Shown piece after piece: positions 54,512 through 63,758 of a stretch of 64,000 nucleotides of DNA. Source of the DNA: Myroides phaeus. Lineage in GTDB: Bacteria > Bacteroidota > Bacteroidia > Flavobacteriales > Flavobacteriaceae. The notes under the pieces were generated by a model. The model searched no databases, was not told the origin of the DNA, and saw only the letters and a program-made list of their open reading frames with translations. The translations under genes and the position numbers were made by a program. Position 1 is the first letter of the stretch. Each line of letters begins with the position of its first letter. The stretch spans positions 1-64,000 of the forward strand of contig NZ_FNDQ01000011.1 in NCBI RefSeq assembly GCF_900099675.1, read 5' to 3'.

Positions 54512-54898
54512 TTGAAGCATAAGCACTACATATTATATTCTTACCTATTTATAGGTATAATAGCATCCATTACCTTACTCGAGGTAATGCAAGGGATGGT
54601 GCATGCTTTATATCATCAAGATAAATTATTCACTCAATCAGAATTAGTTCAACAATCAAATAGTGACTTAAGCGATTATGAAAGTTGCACACATGTAAAA
54701 AGTGCGATTGACAAAGCACATAAATGTGATTGTGAGTATTTTAGTTTTACAAAAGTTTATACTACTTCAGTTATTTATAAAAATATTACTACTAACATAG
54801 TTTCAAATTTTAAGAAAGATTATTTCTTATTAGTCAAAGTTAATAGTAGTAATTACTACCATTTATTTACATCAAGACCTCCACCTGTATTAATTTAA
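54512..54898 (+). CDS. Small exported Cys/His protein
   Basis: A 128-residue protein starting at TTG (54512), the only start that keeps the N-terminal hydrophobic segment (about 7-26, YLFIGIIASITLLEVMQG). The rest contains HALYHQDK, CTHVKSAIDKAHKCDCEYF with three cysteines and several histidines, and a C-terminal SRPPPVLI. Small proteins with this RPPP ending are often found just before metal-type TonB receptors in Bacteroidota; this is from memory of family layouts. The TonB receptor gene follows 75 bp later. Function unknown; metal binding is an inference from Cys/His content. Confidence 0.65.
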   Translation: MKHKHYILYSYLFIGIIASITLLEVMQGMVHALYHQDKLFTQSELVQQSNSDLSDYESCTHVKSAIDKAHKCDCEYFSFTKVYTTSVIYKNITTNIVSNFKKDYFLLVKVNSSNYYHLFTSRPPPVLI

Positions 54899-54972
54899 TA
54901 GAAATTAAGGCAAACTTTTATTGTTTTATCAACAATAAACCGTTTTAAATCTGTCAAATTAATAATACAAAT

Positions 54973-57033
54973 ATGTACAAAGGATTTTTATTAGTCGCTT
55001 TGGTAAATTTTTGTGTTTGTAACTTTTCTTATGGTCAAACTGATACACTTTTAAATAAAAATTTTATTGACGAATTATTGATTACCATTAAACCGATTAA
55101 AAATCAATCGGTTAGAGAAAGTACACCTATAACACAGCAATTTAAAGAAAGTAAATTAGGCGATAATATTGCAGATCTTTTTTCTAATACAGCAGGCGTT
55201 TCAGTTAGACGAACAGGTAATGTAGCTAAACCTATCATTGATGGTTTAGGCAGTTCGCGTGTTCTTTACTTAACTTATGGAGTTCGCTTAGAAAATCAAG
55301 ATTGGGCGGATCAACACGGTCCAGAAATTAATACGTTTTTTAGTAAAAATATAAAACTTGAACGCAGTGCAGAAACTGTGCGTTATGGAGCAAATGCTTT
55401 AGGAGGGGTAATAAAAATTGACAACCCCAAAATACAAGATTCTGTTGATTTTAAAGGAGCTTATAGCACCGCATTTTTATCTAATACAAGAGGAATTAAA
55501 CAACATTTATTAGTAGAAAAGCGTGTTAAAAAACTACCTTCTTTAAGTTTTAGAACGCAATTTTCGTGGAGTAAAGAGGGTGATTATCATACCTCTAAAT
55601 ACAACATTGGTAATACAGGAGTTCGTGATAAAGACTTTTACACAGAAATTAACTACTCCTCTATTCCGTTTGATGTTCAATTCTTGTACTTAAACCAAAA
55701 TCAAAGAAAAGGAAGTTTCTATGGTGCTCTATCAGGTAATATTGAAGAATTAGAAGAGATTATAGCATTAGGGAGACCTGCAAAAACAATCCCTTTTAGT
55801 TATGCTATTCAAGCACCTTATCAGCATATAAAACATCAACTTTTATTAAGTAAAGCACAATGGAAACTTCAAAAGTCAATGTCTATTAATGCAATCTATG
55901 CTTTCCAAAAAAACCATAGACAAGAGTATGAGGTTAGACGTATGGATCGTACAACAATTCCAAGTCAGGATACTGATTTACAATCTCATTTCGCTGAGTT
56001 GTCTTTAAAGTACACTAAAAATAATTGGAAAGGTGAAATTGGACTTGCTTATAGACGTAAAGAAAACTTTAATCAACCAGGTACAGGGGTTGTGCCTGCT
56101 ATACCAAATTATGATTTCCAAACCAAATCAGCATTCTTATTGGGAGGGTCTACAATAAAGAATTGGTACATCGATTATGGGATAAGATATGATCAAACAT
56201 ATATGAATGCATTGGGAATAAACTTTTTAGGCATTGCATATGGACAAGCGAAACAATATAATAATTGGTCTTCTCAAATAGGAGGTAAATACAATTTTAA
56301 AAATGGGAGTTTTTCGAGCGCTATTAGTTATGGTAATAAAGTTCCTGAACCTTACGAGTTATTTGTAAATGGAAAACAACACGGGTTACCTATTTTTTTT
56401 ATAGGAGATAAAAACATAAAACCAGAAGTTGGAATAAAGTGGTTTAACCACCTTACCTACTATGTGGGTAAATCAAAATTTCAAGTAAATGCTTTTTACC
56501 ATCACTTCGACAATTTTATCTATACTGTACCTACCCAAACCTATAAACAACTGTTTTCAGGACCAGCTGTTATATTTAATTTTCAACAAAGTAGGGCTGT
56601 TCTTATGGGGATTGACTGGGGATTTGAGCGACCTATTACAGATAGAGTTTTTCTAAAAACACAATGGTCTGCTATTCGTGCAACTGCGGAAGGACATAAG
56701 TATTTGCCTAATATTTCGCCTTTAAAAGGAACAACAACGATAGATTATACTTGGCCTAATGAAAAATATCAAATAGGATTGGAGCATCAATATACTGCTA
56801 AAAAGAAAAAATTTAGTGAAGATTATGAACTTTCAAAAGATACTCCTGCCGCTTCATCACTATACAATTTAATAGGGCGATTAAATTTCAAGATATCTAA
56901 TCAAACGCTAAGCGTAATACTGCGTATAGATAACGTATTAAATACAGAATATAAAGATTATATGGATTATCATCGATATTTCATTCATGCTAAAGGAAGA
57001 GATATTAGGTTAAATATAGTTTATAATTTTTAA
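54973..57033 (+). CDS. TonB-dependent receptor, probably for a metal
   Basis: A 686-residue outer-membrane receptor. Signal peptide about 1-21 (FSYGQ). The plug domain follows directly (about 50-150, ADLFSNTAGVSVRRTGNVAKPIIDGLGSSRVLYLTYGVRL, then QDWADQHGPEI and AETVRYGANALGGVIKID), without an N-terminal carboxypeptidase-like domain. The barrel ends with the typical DIRLNIVYNF. The segment close to QxWGxEHGPEID is common in zinc/copper-type receptors such as ZnuD, which fits the Cys/His and His-rich neighbours. Ligand not proven. Confidence 0.88.
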   Translation: MYKGFLLVALVNFCVCNFSYGQTDTLLNKNFIDELLITIKPIKNQSVRESTPITQQFKESKLGDNIADLFSNTAGVSVRRTGNVAKPIIDGLGSSRVLYLTYGVRLENQDWADQHGPEINTFFSKNIKLERSAETVRYGANALGGVIKIDNPKIQDSVDFKGAYSTAFLSNTRGIKQHLLVEKRVKKLPSLSFRTQFSWSKEGDYHTSKYNIGNTGVRDKDFYTEINYSSIPFDVQFLYLNQNQRKGSFYGALSGNIEELEEIIALGRPAKTIPFSYAIQAPYQHIKHQLLLSKAQWKLQKSMSINAIYAFQKNHRQEYEVRRMDRTTIPSQDTDLQSHFAELSLKYTKNNWKGEIGLAYRRKENFNQPGTGVVPAIPNYDFQTKSAFLLGGSTIKNWYIDYGIRYDQTYMNALGINFLGIAYGQAKQYNNWSSQIGGKYNFKNGSFSSAISYGNKVPEPYELFVNGKQHGLPIFFIGDKNIKPEVGIKWFNHLTYYVGKSKFQVNAFYHHFDNFIYTVPTQTYKQLFSGPAVIFNFQQSRAVLMGIDWGFERPITDRVFLKTQWSAIRATAEGHKYLPNISPLKGTTTIDYTWPNEKYQIGLEHQYTAKKKKFSEDYELSKDTPAASSLYNLIGRLNFKISNQTLSVILRIDNVLNTEYKDYMDYHRYFIHAKGRDIRLNIVYNF

Positions 57034-57055
57034 GCTTTTGTAAAAACAATAACAA

Positions 57056-57385
57056 ATGGAAACTCTCCAAATGGACATAAATAAACAAAGAAGTATTGAA
57101 GACTCCCTCTATGTTTTATCAGGTAGATGGAGTGTGAAAATAATACTACAACTTTTAAAAAAACCGATGAGATATAAAGAAATTCTCTATAGTGTAGAAA
57201 AGATATCTGATAAGTCACTTTCAAAAGAACTAAAACACTTAGAAGACAACCTTTTAATAAAAAAGAAAAAAGTAGATAAATATATTGTTTACCACTTAAC
57301 AGAACATTGTATCAACTTAATTCCACTTCTTGAGAAGCTTGCTCAATGGGGAGCAAGACATAGAGAATACCTCAAAAACGATTAA
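57056..57385 (+). CDS. HxlR-family transcriptional regulator
   Basis: A 109-residue winged-helix protein, 22 bp after the TonB receptor stop. The HxlR signature is clear: SIEDSLYVLSGRWSVKIILQLLKKPMRYKEIL, then ISDKSLSKELKHLEDNLLIKKKK and YHLTEHCINLIPLLEKLAQWGARH. The usual N-terminal cysteine found in redox-sensing HxlR proteins (CPV near residue 10) is absent here (RSIEDSLY), so sensing is probably of a ligand or metal. Encoded inside the receptor locus, so it probably controls it. Confidence 0.9.
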   Translation: METLQMDINKQRSIEDSLYVLSGRWSVKIILQLLKKPMRYKEILYSVEKISDKSLSKELKHLEDNLLIKKKKVDKYIVYHLTEHCINLIPLLEKLAQWGARHREYLKND

Positions 57386-57405
57386 ATAGTACTAAGTCCC
57401 CTTTT

Positions 57406-57428
57406 CCTCCTCTTGTTATTTTAGGAGG
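57406..57428 (+). other. Small hairpin between regulator and lipoprotein genes
   Basis: CCTCCT and AGGAGG pair (7 bp with one more A-T), loop of 11 nt. No T run follows, so it is not a clear terminator. It could lower read-through or affect the mRNA of the lipoprotein gene. Confidence 0.4.
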
Positions 57429-57477
57429 AGTATTTATTAAAAAATCACAATCAATTATTAATTAAATATTTTATTTT

Positions 57478-58374
57478 ATGAAACTTAAATCTTTTTACCA
57501 AACGCTACTTATTCTATTAGCTTTTATTTCATTAACCACTTTGGTCGGCTGTTCTAAAGACAGTGTATCACCTGCACCACCAGTAGATGAAACAGTGGAT
57601 AAAGGTCACGAAGAATGGGGTAAAGTAACTTTCACATTTACAAAAGGTCATTTACACGGATCATTGTTTCATGGAGATCCAATAAATCCAGAAACAAAAT
57701 ATTTTGTATCTAAACAAGAAATTTCATTTGAAGTTGATGAGAAAGGAAATGTTGTGCCGTCTACAACAGAGCCAATCCGTTTTATCAAAGATGTACACTA
57801 TGGATTAGAAATTACTTATTACAATAAAAATGGAGAGCGTATGAATAGTGAGTTTACAAGTGCAGAAATGGCTCCAATACACCAACATTTCTTTTTAAAT
57901 AAAAATGTTAAAGATTTATTGACAAATAAAGATCTTGGAAATCATTTAGATATATTTAAATACTCATATAGAGATACAGAACCAGAAGATCAAATGTTCT
58001 ATATTTCACCGAATGCCAAATTACGCCCAAAAAATGATCCTATAGGGCTTAAAGGTTATTTTTATATTACAGATAAGTATAAGACTTTTGATTTGAATAT
58101 TTTATTGGTACATGTTGTTAAAGGAACTAAATTAGATGACAATGGTAATCCTTATCCGTTTGACAAACCAAGTAAAAGAATTCTTGGAACACAAGATTTA
58201 AACATTAAAATTCCTGTAAAAATCTATACAGAACACCCAGGAGGTTCAGATGCTGAAGTAGATAAATTTATCAAAGATATTGCAAGAGAGTTCAATATTA
58301 CAGAAGAAGAAGCTTATGATGATTGGGACAAATCATTTGATGCTCCACACGATAGTAGTAAATACTACATGTAA
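57478..58374 (+). CDS. Histidine-rich lipoprotein
   Basis: A 298-residue lipoprotein (lipobox TTLVGC, cysteine at residue 25). The mature start is rich in possible metal ligands: GHEEWGKVTFTFTKGHLHGSLFHGDP and later APIHQHFFLNK and EHPGG. The body looks like an extracytoplasmic beta-rich domain ending DDWDKSFDAPHDSSKYYM. No enzyme motif recognised. In a locus with a TonB receptor and HxlR regulator it is most simply a surface or periplasmic metal-binding partner of the receptor. Followed by a terminator. Confidence 0.75.
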   Translation: MKLKSFYQTLLILLAFISLTTLVGCSKDSVSPAPPVDETVDKGHEEWGKVTFTFTKGHLHGSLFHGDPINPETKYFVSKQEISFEVDEKGNVVPSTTEPIRFIKDVHYGLEITYYNKNGERMNSEFTSAEMAPIHQHFFLNKNVKDLLTNKDLGNHLDIFKYSYRDTEPEDQMFYISPNAKLRPKNDPIGLKGYFYITDKYKTFDLNILLVHVVKGTKLDDNGNPYPFDKPSKRILGTQDLNIKIPVKIYTEHPGGSDAEVDKFIKDIAREFNITEEEAYDDWDKSFDAPHDSSKYYM

Positions 58375-58393
58375 TGAGAATTATTAAATGAGT

Positions 58394-58432
58394 AAAAGAG
58401 GCTAACCATATTTTAAGTTAGCCTCTTTTTTT
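58394..58432 (+). terminator. Terminator of metal-type locus
   Basis: AAAAGAGGCTAAC with GTTAGCCTCTTTT and T7. Confidence 0.88.
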
Positions 58433-58474
58433 ACAAATAATCAATAGAATTTCATAAGTTTATAAGTGACTTTG

Positions 58475-58533
58475 TTCGGGAACGGTTCGGGAACGGTGCG
58501 AGTCACCTTCGGAAAAAAGGACCGTTTTCCGAA
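58475..58533. repeat. Convergent 11-bp array, element C
   Basis: Plus-strand units TTCGGGAACGG (58475), TTCGGGAACGG (58486), TGCGAGTCACC (58497), TTCGGAAAAAA (58508-58518); centre GGAC; one inward minus-strand unit TTCGGAAAACG (58523-58533). On its left TTTATAAGT (58459-58467) precedes the array by 7 bp, as in element A. The rest of the 470-bp gap to the next gene (58534-58785) is AT-rich and shows nothing else I can support. Confidence 0.85.
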
Positions 58534-58784
58534 CAAATGCTACATAAATCACCTATTACACCCTTAAAAACACTAATGCTAACCTCTTTTACAGATAGGA
58601 AAAGAGAAAGAAAGAAATAAACTAATTGCGAATACTATTTATTAATAAAACGCAATACGTCATTAAATAAATATTTCTATCAAATATTTATTACAACTAT
58701 TTTAAAATCTACTTAATGATTTAAAAACAAGAAGATTACATCTATAAAGATACATCAAATCAAATTAAAATAGATTTTAATAAA

Positions 58785-58826
58785 CAAAAAAAATGGACTA
58801 CTATACATAGTAATCCATTTTTTTAT
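58785..58826. terminator. Terminator after DUF5606-like gene
   Basis: AATGGA...TACTAT pairs with ATAGTA...TCCATT, with A and T runs on both sides. Confidence 0.78.
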
Positions 58827-58844
58827 TTTGTTCAAAGGCAAAAA

Positions 58845-59264
58845 TTATTTTGCTTCTTCTACTTTTTCTGCTTCAGTAAATGCATCAGCAATAATTCCTC
58901 TTTTTTGAAGAATGTTATACCAGTTTAATACTTTTTTGATATCAGAAACATATACTCTGTCTTCGTCAAATTCTGGTAATACTTCTCTGAAGTAAGCTAC
59001 TAATGTAGGATTATCTTCCTTGTGAGAAATAGCCTCTCCATTGTTTTCTTTTGCTGCAATATTTCTAAATACCTCAAATAACTTTACTTCATCATTGTAA
59101 GTATAAATAGAAATTTCAGAAAGCAAACTAACATTGTTTCTCAATCCCACAGTACTTTTCTTTCCATCTGCCAATGATTCAGCAACAAATCCTGTACGAG
59201 TTTGTACTAATAACTCATATAATCCTGGTTTTCCTGAAATAGCTAAAACTTTTTCTAAACTCAT
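58845..59264 (-). CDS. DUF5606 family protein
   Basis: A 139-residue cytoplasmic protein that opens MSLEKVLAISGKPGLYELLVQTRTGFVAESLADGKK, the usual beginning of DUF5606, followed by a helical region and RVYVSDIKKVLNWYNILQKRG. The family is confined largely to Bacteroidota and has no known function. In many relatives it lies beside def, as here (62 bp away), but both genes may have their own promoters. Confidence 0.83.
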   Translation of the reverse strand: MSLEKVLAISGKPGLYELLVQTRTGFVAESLADGKKSTVGLRNNVSLLSEISIYTYNDEVKLFEVFRNIAAKENNGEAISHKEDNPTLVAYFREVLPEFDEDRVYVSDIKKVLNWYNILQKRGIIADAFTEAEKVEEAK

Positions 59265-59326
59265 TTTTTTCTAAATTTTACTTTAAGAGTCGCAAATATC
59301 TTAAATAGTTATTAATTTACAATTTT

Positions 59327-59914
59327 TTATCTACCTTTTTTCTTTGTAAACTTCATTTTGTAGTCAGTAAATATCTTACCTTCCAAAATATTGTTAAGTT
59401 TCTTAGAAATAAGTTTCTTTTTTAATGATGGTATTTTATCTGTAAATAAAACCCCCTCAATGTGATCATACTCGTGTTGAATAACTCTTGCTGCTAATCC
59501 GTCAAACTCTTCTACGTGTTTCTCAAAATTCTCGTCGTAGTATTCAATTGTGATCTTTTCTTTTCTTTTAACTGGCTCGTGTACATCTGGAATACTTAAA
59601 CATCCTTCATTAAACGTCCACTCTTCTCCTTCTTCTTTAAGAATCTTAGCGTTGATAAAAGTTTTCTTGAATGTAGTCAAGAACGCTATTTCCTCTTCTG
59701 TATTGTCTTCCATTTCTGCAAATGGTGCTGCATCTACTACAAATAATCTAATTGGTAAACCTACTTGTGGTGCAGCAAGTCCAACTCCATGTGCTGAATA
59801 CATTGTTTCATACATGTTGCTTATTAATTCTGGTAAGTTTGGATAATCTTTAGAAATGTCTTCTCCTACTTTTCTTAAAACAGGATCTCCATATCCAACT
59901 ATTGATAATATCAT
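59327..59914 (-). CDS. def: Peptide deformylase
   Basis: A 195-residue metal enzyme that removes the formyl group from new proteins. The three defining motifs are present: GVGLAAPQVG (about 43), EGCLSIPDV (about 103-111) with the metal cysteine, and QHEYDHIEG (about 145-153) with two histidines and the catalytic glutamate. The length is slightly long because of a loop (EMEDNTEEEIAF). It is the upstream gene of the leftward pair with the DUF5606-like gene. Confidence 0.96.
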   Translation of the reverse strand: MILSIVGYGDPVLRKVGEDISKDYPNLPELISNMYETMYSAHGVGLAAPQVGLPIRLFVVDAAPFAEMEDNTEEEIAFLTTFKKTFINAKILKEEGEEWTFNEGCLSIPDVHEPVKRKEKITIEYYDENFEKHVEEFDGLAARVIQHEYDHIEGVLFTDKIPSLKKKLISKKLNNILEGKIFTDYKMKFTKKKGR

Positions 59915-60077
59915 ATTACTTAATTATTTTTTATCTGTGTCCTAAAAATTCTAAAGCGCAAAATTACTTAAAAATAAACGAATAAATAACATAACAAATT
60001 ATTTTTGGCCTCTAATTTGTATTATCTTGCTTTCTGAAAAGAATTCTAACCTAATTAACCAATAGGAAACTAAATCT

Positions 60078-62345
60078 ATGCTAAGCAAAGCGAGAAAATT
60101 CACAGATAATTCCCACCTTGGCGATTCCCTAAAAATTACAATATCGGCTGTTGTCCCTTTCCTTATTCTAATGCCTTATAAGGAGTTTAACTGGGCATTT
60201 GCAGCTGCCATTGGAGCTATGCTTACCGCCCCCGTGGATATACCCAGTAATATAAAAGACAAAACTGTCGGACTTCTTGTTGGTGCGTTTACTGTACCAG
60301 CGGTTACTCTTACGCTGTCTTTAACGCACGGACACTGGTATTTTTACCCCATTTTCGTTTTTATTTTGTTCTCCCTAAGTATGATTTCTGTCTATGGACA
60401 CAGGGCAAATATGTTATCATTTACCGGATTATTAGCAGCCAGTTTAGGATTAGCACACGATTATACGGGAACTGCTTTATGGATGCATTGTTTGATGTTG
60501 CTCTTAGGGGGATTACTCTACTTGGTTGTAGCTGTTATTTTCTATTATGCAAGACCACGTAGGTATGCTGTGTTACAGACTTCTGAATGTATGGAGCTAA
60601 CGGCAGATTACCTTAAACACAGAGCAAAACTTTGGGACAAGGAGGCAAATACTGAAAAAATAACTGAGGAACAACTTAATATTCAGGTTCAACTAAATGA
60701 GGTACATGAAAACTTACGTGAATATTTGGTACGAAACAAAGCTAATACAGGTAACTCCTCAAATAACAGGCGTCTGTTAGTTGCTTTTTCTTCTTTAGTG
60801 GAAATTTTAGAAATTGCTGTTTCTACTTCTTTTGAACATAAAAAATTACATAAGCTTTTTGAAGAACGCCTTGATATTATAACTGATTATCAGCAGTTAG
60901 CTTACCACTTCGCTGACACAATTGAGGTTATTGGTACTACATTGAATATGGGGGGTAAATACACCCCAAAGCACGATTTAACTTCTGAGTTTACTAACTT
61001 ACAAGCTAAATTAAGTGAGTTTGTCAAAAGTGATAATTCTTCTGATATGATGGAGGCTGTTTTGATGTTTTCAAACGTTTTACACTATGCTGAAAACCAG
61101 ATCATCAAAATTCATACTCTTGAAAAAACGCTTACTGAAAAGGCATTCTCAATGGATGTAGAAAATAAGTTTAAAGATTTAGAAAAGTTCCTTACGCCGG
61201 TTCACTATCGCTGGGAAACACTTAGAGAGAACTTGAACTTTACCTCTACTATCTTTAGACATGCTACACGTTTAACAATCACAATTTTAGTGGGATTAAT
61301 AATCAGTAATATCTTTAACTTACTAAATGGTTATTGGATTTTACTGACTATTGTGGTAATTATGCGCCCTGGTTTTGGACTGACGAAACAGCGTTCTTTT
61401 GAGCGTGTTATCGGTACTGTACTTGGTGGTTTATTGGCTTTTGGATTGTTATACGTGATTGATAATGTAACTGTCATTGCTTATATAACAGTAATTACAA
61501 TGATTATTGGCTACTGGTTTTCACATACCGATTACAAAGTTGGAGTTACTTTCATTACAATGTATGTTGTCTTGATTTACGGAATATTAACGCCGAATTT
61601 CATGGACTTGCTTATTTTTAGGGTGATTGATACCTTAATCGGTGCTTTGCTTGCCTTTGGAGCTAACTATTTATTGTGGCCATCTTGGGAGTTCTTAAAC
61701 ATTAATACGCATCTGTCTAAATCGCTTCAAGCTAATAGAGAGTATGTGAAAGAAATTACACTTTATTATAATGAAAAGGGAGAGGTAACATTACCTTATA
61801 AAATAGCGAGAAAATACGCATTTATTGAGATAGGAAACTTAATGGCATCGTTTCAACGTATGATTCAAGAACCAAAGTCTAAACAAAAATTTAGAACTGA
61901 ATTATATGAGTTGGCTGTATTAAACCACACTTTCTTATCTACTGCGGCATCAATAGGTATTTACGTGCAATCGCGTACGACTACCAAAGCTTCTGAAGCA
62001 TTTAATATCGTAATGGACTACATCGACAATAATTTAAAACAGACAATAGACTTGTTAAGTGATGCTAATACTAATAAGGAAATTAATATTATTGAAAGAC
62101 CTGAAAACTTTAATGTTAGTGTTACTTACTTAAAAAATTTACGTGAATATGAATTGAAGAAGTCCTATTCAGATGATAAACAAATTCAGAATCTGATGGA
62201 AGAATCTATCTTGGTAATTGAACAGTTGATTTGGCTTTCTAATTTGTCAGAAAAGATATTTAAAATTACAGCGAGTATAGCTGAACAAAAGAAAATGGAG
62301 GACCCTAATAGATTGATGTCCTTAAGAAAAAAAATCCTTCCATAA
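60078..62345 (+). CDS. FUSC/YccS-type membrane protein
   Basis: A 755-residue protein with two membrane halves (about 20-165 and 395-545), each followed by a soluble region: the FUSC (fusaric acid resistance)/YccS layout. NWAFAAAIGAMLTAPVDIPSNIKDKTVGLLVGAF begins the first half; IVVIMRPGFGLTKQRSFERVIGTVLGGLLAFGLL, with the conserved RPxFxxTKxRxxxR motif, begins the second. Related proteins are putative aromatic-acid effluxers, but YccS-like ones have no proven substrate. Its stop codon is inside a bidirectional terminator. Confidence 0.88.
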   Translation: MLSKARKFTDNSHLGDSLKITISAVVPFLILMPYKEFNWAFAAAIGAMLTAPVDIPSNIKDKTVGLLVGAFTVPAVTLTLSLTHGHWYFYPIFVFILFSLSMISVYGHRANMLSFTGLLAASLGLAHDYTGTALWMHCLMLLLGGLLYLVVAVIFYYARPRRYAVLQTSECMELTADYLKHRAKLWDKEANTEKITEEQLNIQVQLNEVHENLREYLVRNKANTGNSSNNRRLLVAFSSLVEILEIAVSTSFEHKKLHKLFEERLDIITDYQQLAYHFADTIEVIGTTLNMGGKYTPKHDLTSEFTNLQAKLSEFVKSDNSSDMMEAVLMFSNVLHYAENQIIKIHTLEKTLTEKAFSMDVENKFKDLEKFLTPVHYRWETLRENLNFTSTIFRHATRLTITILVGLIISNIFNLLNGYWILLTIVVIMRPGFGLTKQRSFERVIGTVLGGLLAFGLLYVIDNVTVIAYITVITMIIGYWFSHTDYKVGVTFITMYVVLIYGILTPNFMDLLIFRVIDTLIGALLAFGANYLLWPSWEFLNINTHLSKSLQANREYVKEITLYYNEKGEVTLPYKIARKYAFIEIGNLMASFQRMIQEPKSKQKFRTELYELAVLNHTFLSTAASIGIYVQSRTTTKASEAFNIVMDYIDNNLKQTIDLLSDANTNKEINIIERPENFNVSVTYLKNLREYELKKSYSDDKQIQNLMEESILVIEQLIWLSNLSEKIFKITASIAEQKKMEDPNRLMSLRKKILP

Positions 62346-62360
62346 TGGAAGGATTTTTTT
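62330..62360. terminator. Bidirectional terminator at FUSC stop codon
   Basis: AAAATCCTTCCAT palindrome (centre 62343-62345, where the TAA lies) with A run left and T run right; its stem overlaps the last codons. Confidence 0.82.
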
Positions 62361-62361
62361 A

Positions 62362-63570
62362 TTACTCTTTACCATCTACATAATCTTGTAGGTAGTCAAA
62401 ACGTTCTGTAAGTTTTTTGTCCTTTACAATCGTTGCTCTTTTTAATACTTGGTCTTTATCTCCATTAAAAAAAGCTGGCATAATCTCTTCAACAAATACT
62501 TCACCAAAGCCTTCGCTTGCGTCTTTAGGAAGCTCTGTAGGCAAGTTATCAATTGCCATTACAGTTATTGCTGCAGGATGGTCAAACTCCACCTCTTCAC
62601 CTTGTCTTGGATGATACCCATAAAAAGGTTCAGCAATCGTAGATGCTCTCAAAGTAGATTCAATCGGTCCTTGGTCTACATCACAAGAAATATCACCAAT
62701 AAGTTTAATCTGATTTTTAGGAGAGTTAAGCATTTCTTTTGTCAAAATCACAGGAGATCCTGTTTTGTGAAAATGCCCAGTCATAAGAATATCAGCAACT
62801 TGAGAAAACTTCTCAAAATCACTCGTGTACAACTCCGGATTGTCGTAAAAATCTTGTTTACTACCTTCTGTACCATCTATTCTCTTGTAATAGTCTGTTA
62901 CACCAATTTGCGTATACACAGGTCTATCGTATTTCTGTGTTAAGAAGTGTTCCACAGAAACCTTCTTCATCTTCATTCCGTCAAGGATTTCCATAACACC
63001 TTTTGCTACTTTTCCTTGTCCTGTCAATACAATTTTAATCGGAGGAAAGAATTGTTTTTTAAGACGAAATATCAAATCTTCTTTATGCAATAACGTCTCC
63101 GCTTTAGCAAGATTAAATAATTCGTATTTTAATCCAAATCCTCTTAGTGTGTTATAGGCACCAACGATTCCGGCATATCTACCGAATCCTATAATTCTCG
63201 TGTTCTTCCCGTCTACAAATGTCTCGTGATCCATTAATGTAATGTTCTTCTCAATGCAAGCTTTTAAAAGCTCACGGTTATGTTCTTGTTTTTTTATTGT
63301 ATGCGAAAAAAAGACATAAGTTTTATTTGGAATGAGTGCGTCAACTGGAATTTCTTTTACCCCTAACAGCAAATCACAATCAGACATATCGTCTGATAAT
63401 TCAAAGCCACAAGCCTCGTACTGTTGGTCAGAAAAAACTCTGATATCGGAGCGTTCTATCTTAATAGTGAGGTCTTTATAGCGATCTAAAGCCTTTTTTA
63501 CTTGATTAGGACAAAGCACAACTCTCTTATCCGGAGGGTTTTTCCGTTCTTTAATAATTCCTATTTTCAT
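62362..63570 (-). CDS. Lys1/alanine-dehydrogenase-like NAD(P) oxidoreductase
   Basis: A 402-residue protein of the AlaDH/PNT-type fold. N-terminus MKIGIIKERKNPPDKRVVLCPNQV matches the AlaDh_PNT_N start. MDHETFVDGKNTRIIGFGRYAGIVGAYNTLRGFG (about 114-147) resembles LYDLEFLxxxGRRVAAFGFYAG of LYS1 saccharopine dehydrogenase, and IKIVLTGQGKVAKGVMEIL (about 177) is a GxGxxA/G nucleotide-binding motif. The C-terminus carries ISCDVDQGPIESTLRASTIAEPFYG. Bacteroidota homologues are often called saccharopine or alanine dehydrogenase; activity is open. Confidence 0.82.
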   Translation of the reverse strand: MKIGIIKERKNPPDKRVVLCPNQVKKALDRYKDLTIKIERSDIRVFSDQQYEACGFELSDDMSDCDLLLGVKEIPVDALIPNKTYVFFSHTIKKQEHNRELLKACIEKNITLMDHETFVDGKNTRIIGFGRYAGIVGAYNTLRGFGLKYELFNLAKAETLLHKEDLIFRLKKQFFPPIKIVLTGQGKVAKGVMEILDGMKMKKVSVEHFLTQKYDRPVYTQIGVTDYYKRIDGTEGSKQDFYDNPELYTSDFEKFSQVADILMTGHFHKTGSPVILTKEMLNSPKNQIKLIGDISCDVDQGPIESTLRASTIAEPFYGYHPRQGEEVEFDHPAAITVMAIDNLPTELPKDASEGFGEVFVEEIMPAFFNGDKDQVLKRATIVKDKKLTERFDYLQDYVDGKE

Positions 63571-63623
63571 AATAAATAGTTTGGTTAGTTATAGTTTATT
63601 TGTTTGGTTTTGGGTTAGAAATT

Positions 63624-63654
63624 CAAATATAGAATTATTTCTGACTTGTACAAA
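63624..63654 (-). promoter_or_regulatory. Promoter of Lys1-like gene
   Basis: On the minus strand TTTG (63654-63651), exactly 19 bp, TATATTTG at 63631-63624, about 53 bp before the ATG. Confidence 0.85.
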
Positions 63655-63699
63655 AAAGTAGAAAGAAAATGACAATAGTTAAAACATTATTAAGAATCT

Positions 63700-63730
63700 T
63701 TTGAAGAAAACAAATATTGTTGTACTTTTG
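63700..63730 (+). promoter_or_regulatory. ssrA promoter
   Basis: TTTG (63700-63703), exactly 19 bp, TACTTTTG (63723-63730), followed 28 bp later by the first base of tmRNA. Confidence 0.85.
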
Positions 63731-63758
63731 CAACAAGTTACTAAACTAAGTAAACAAT

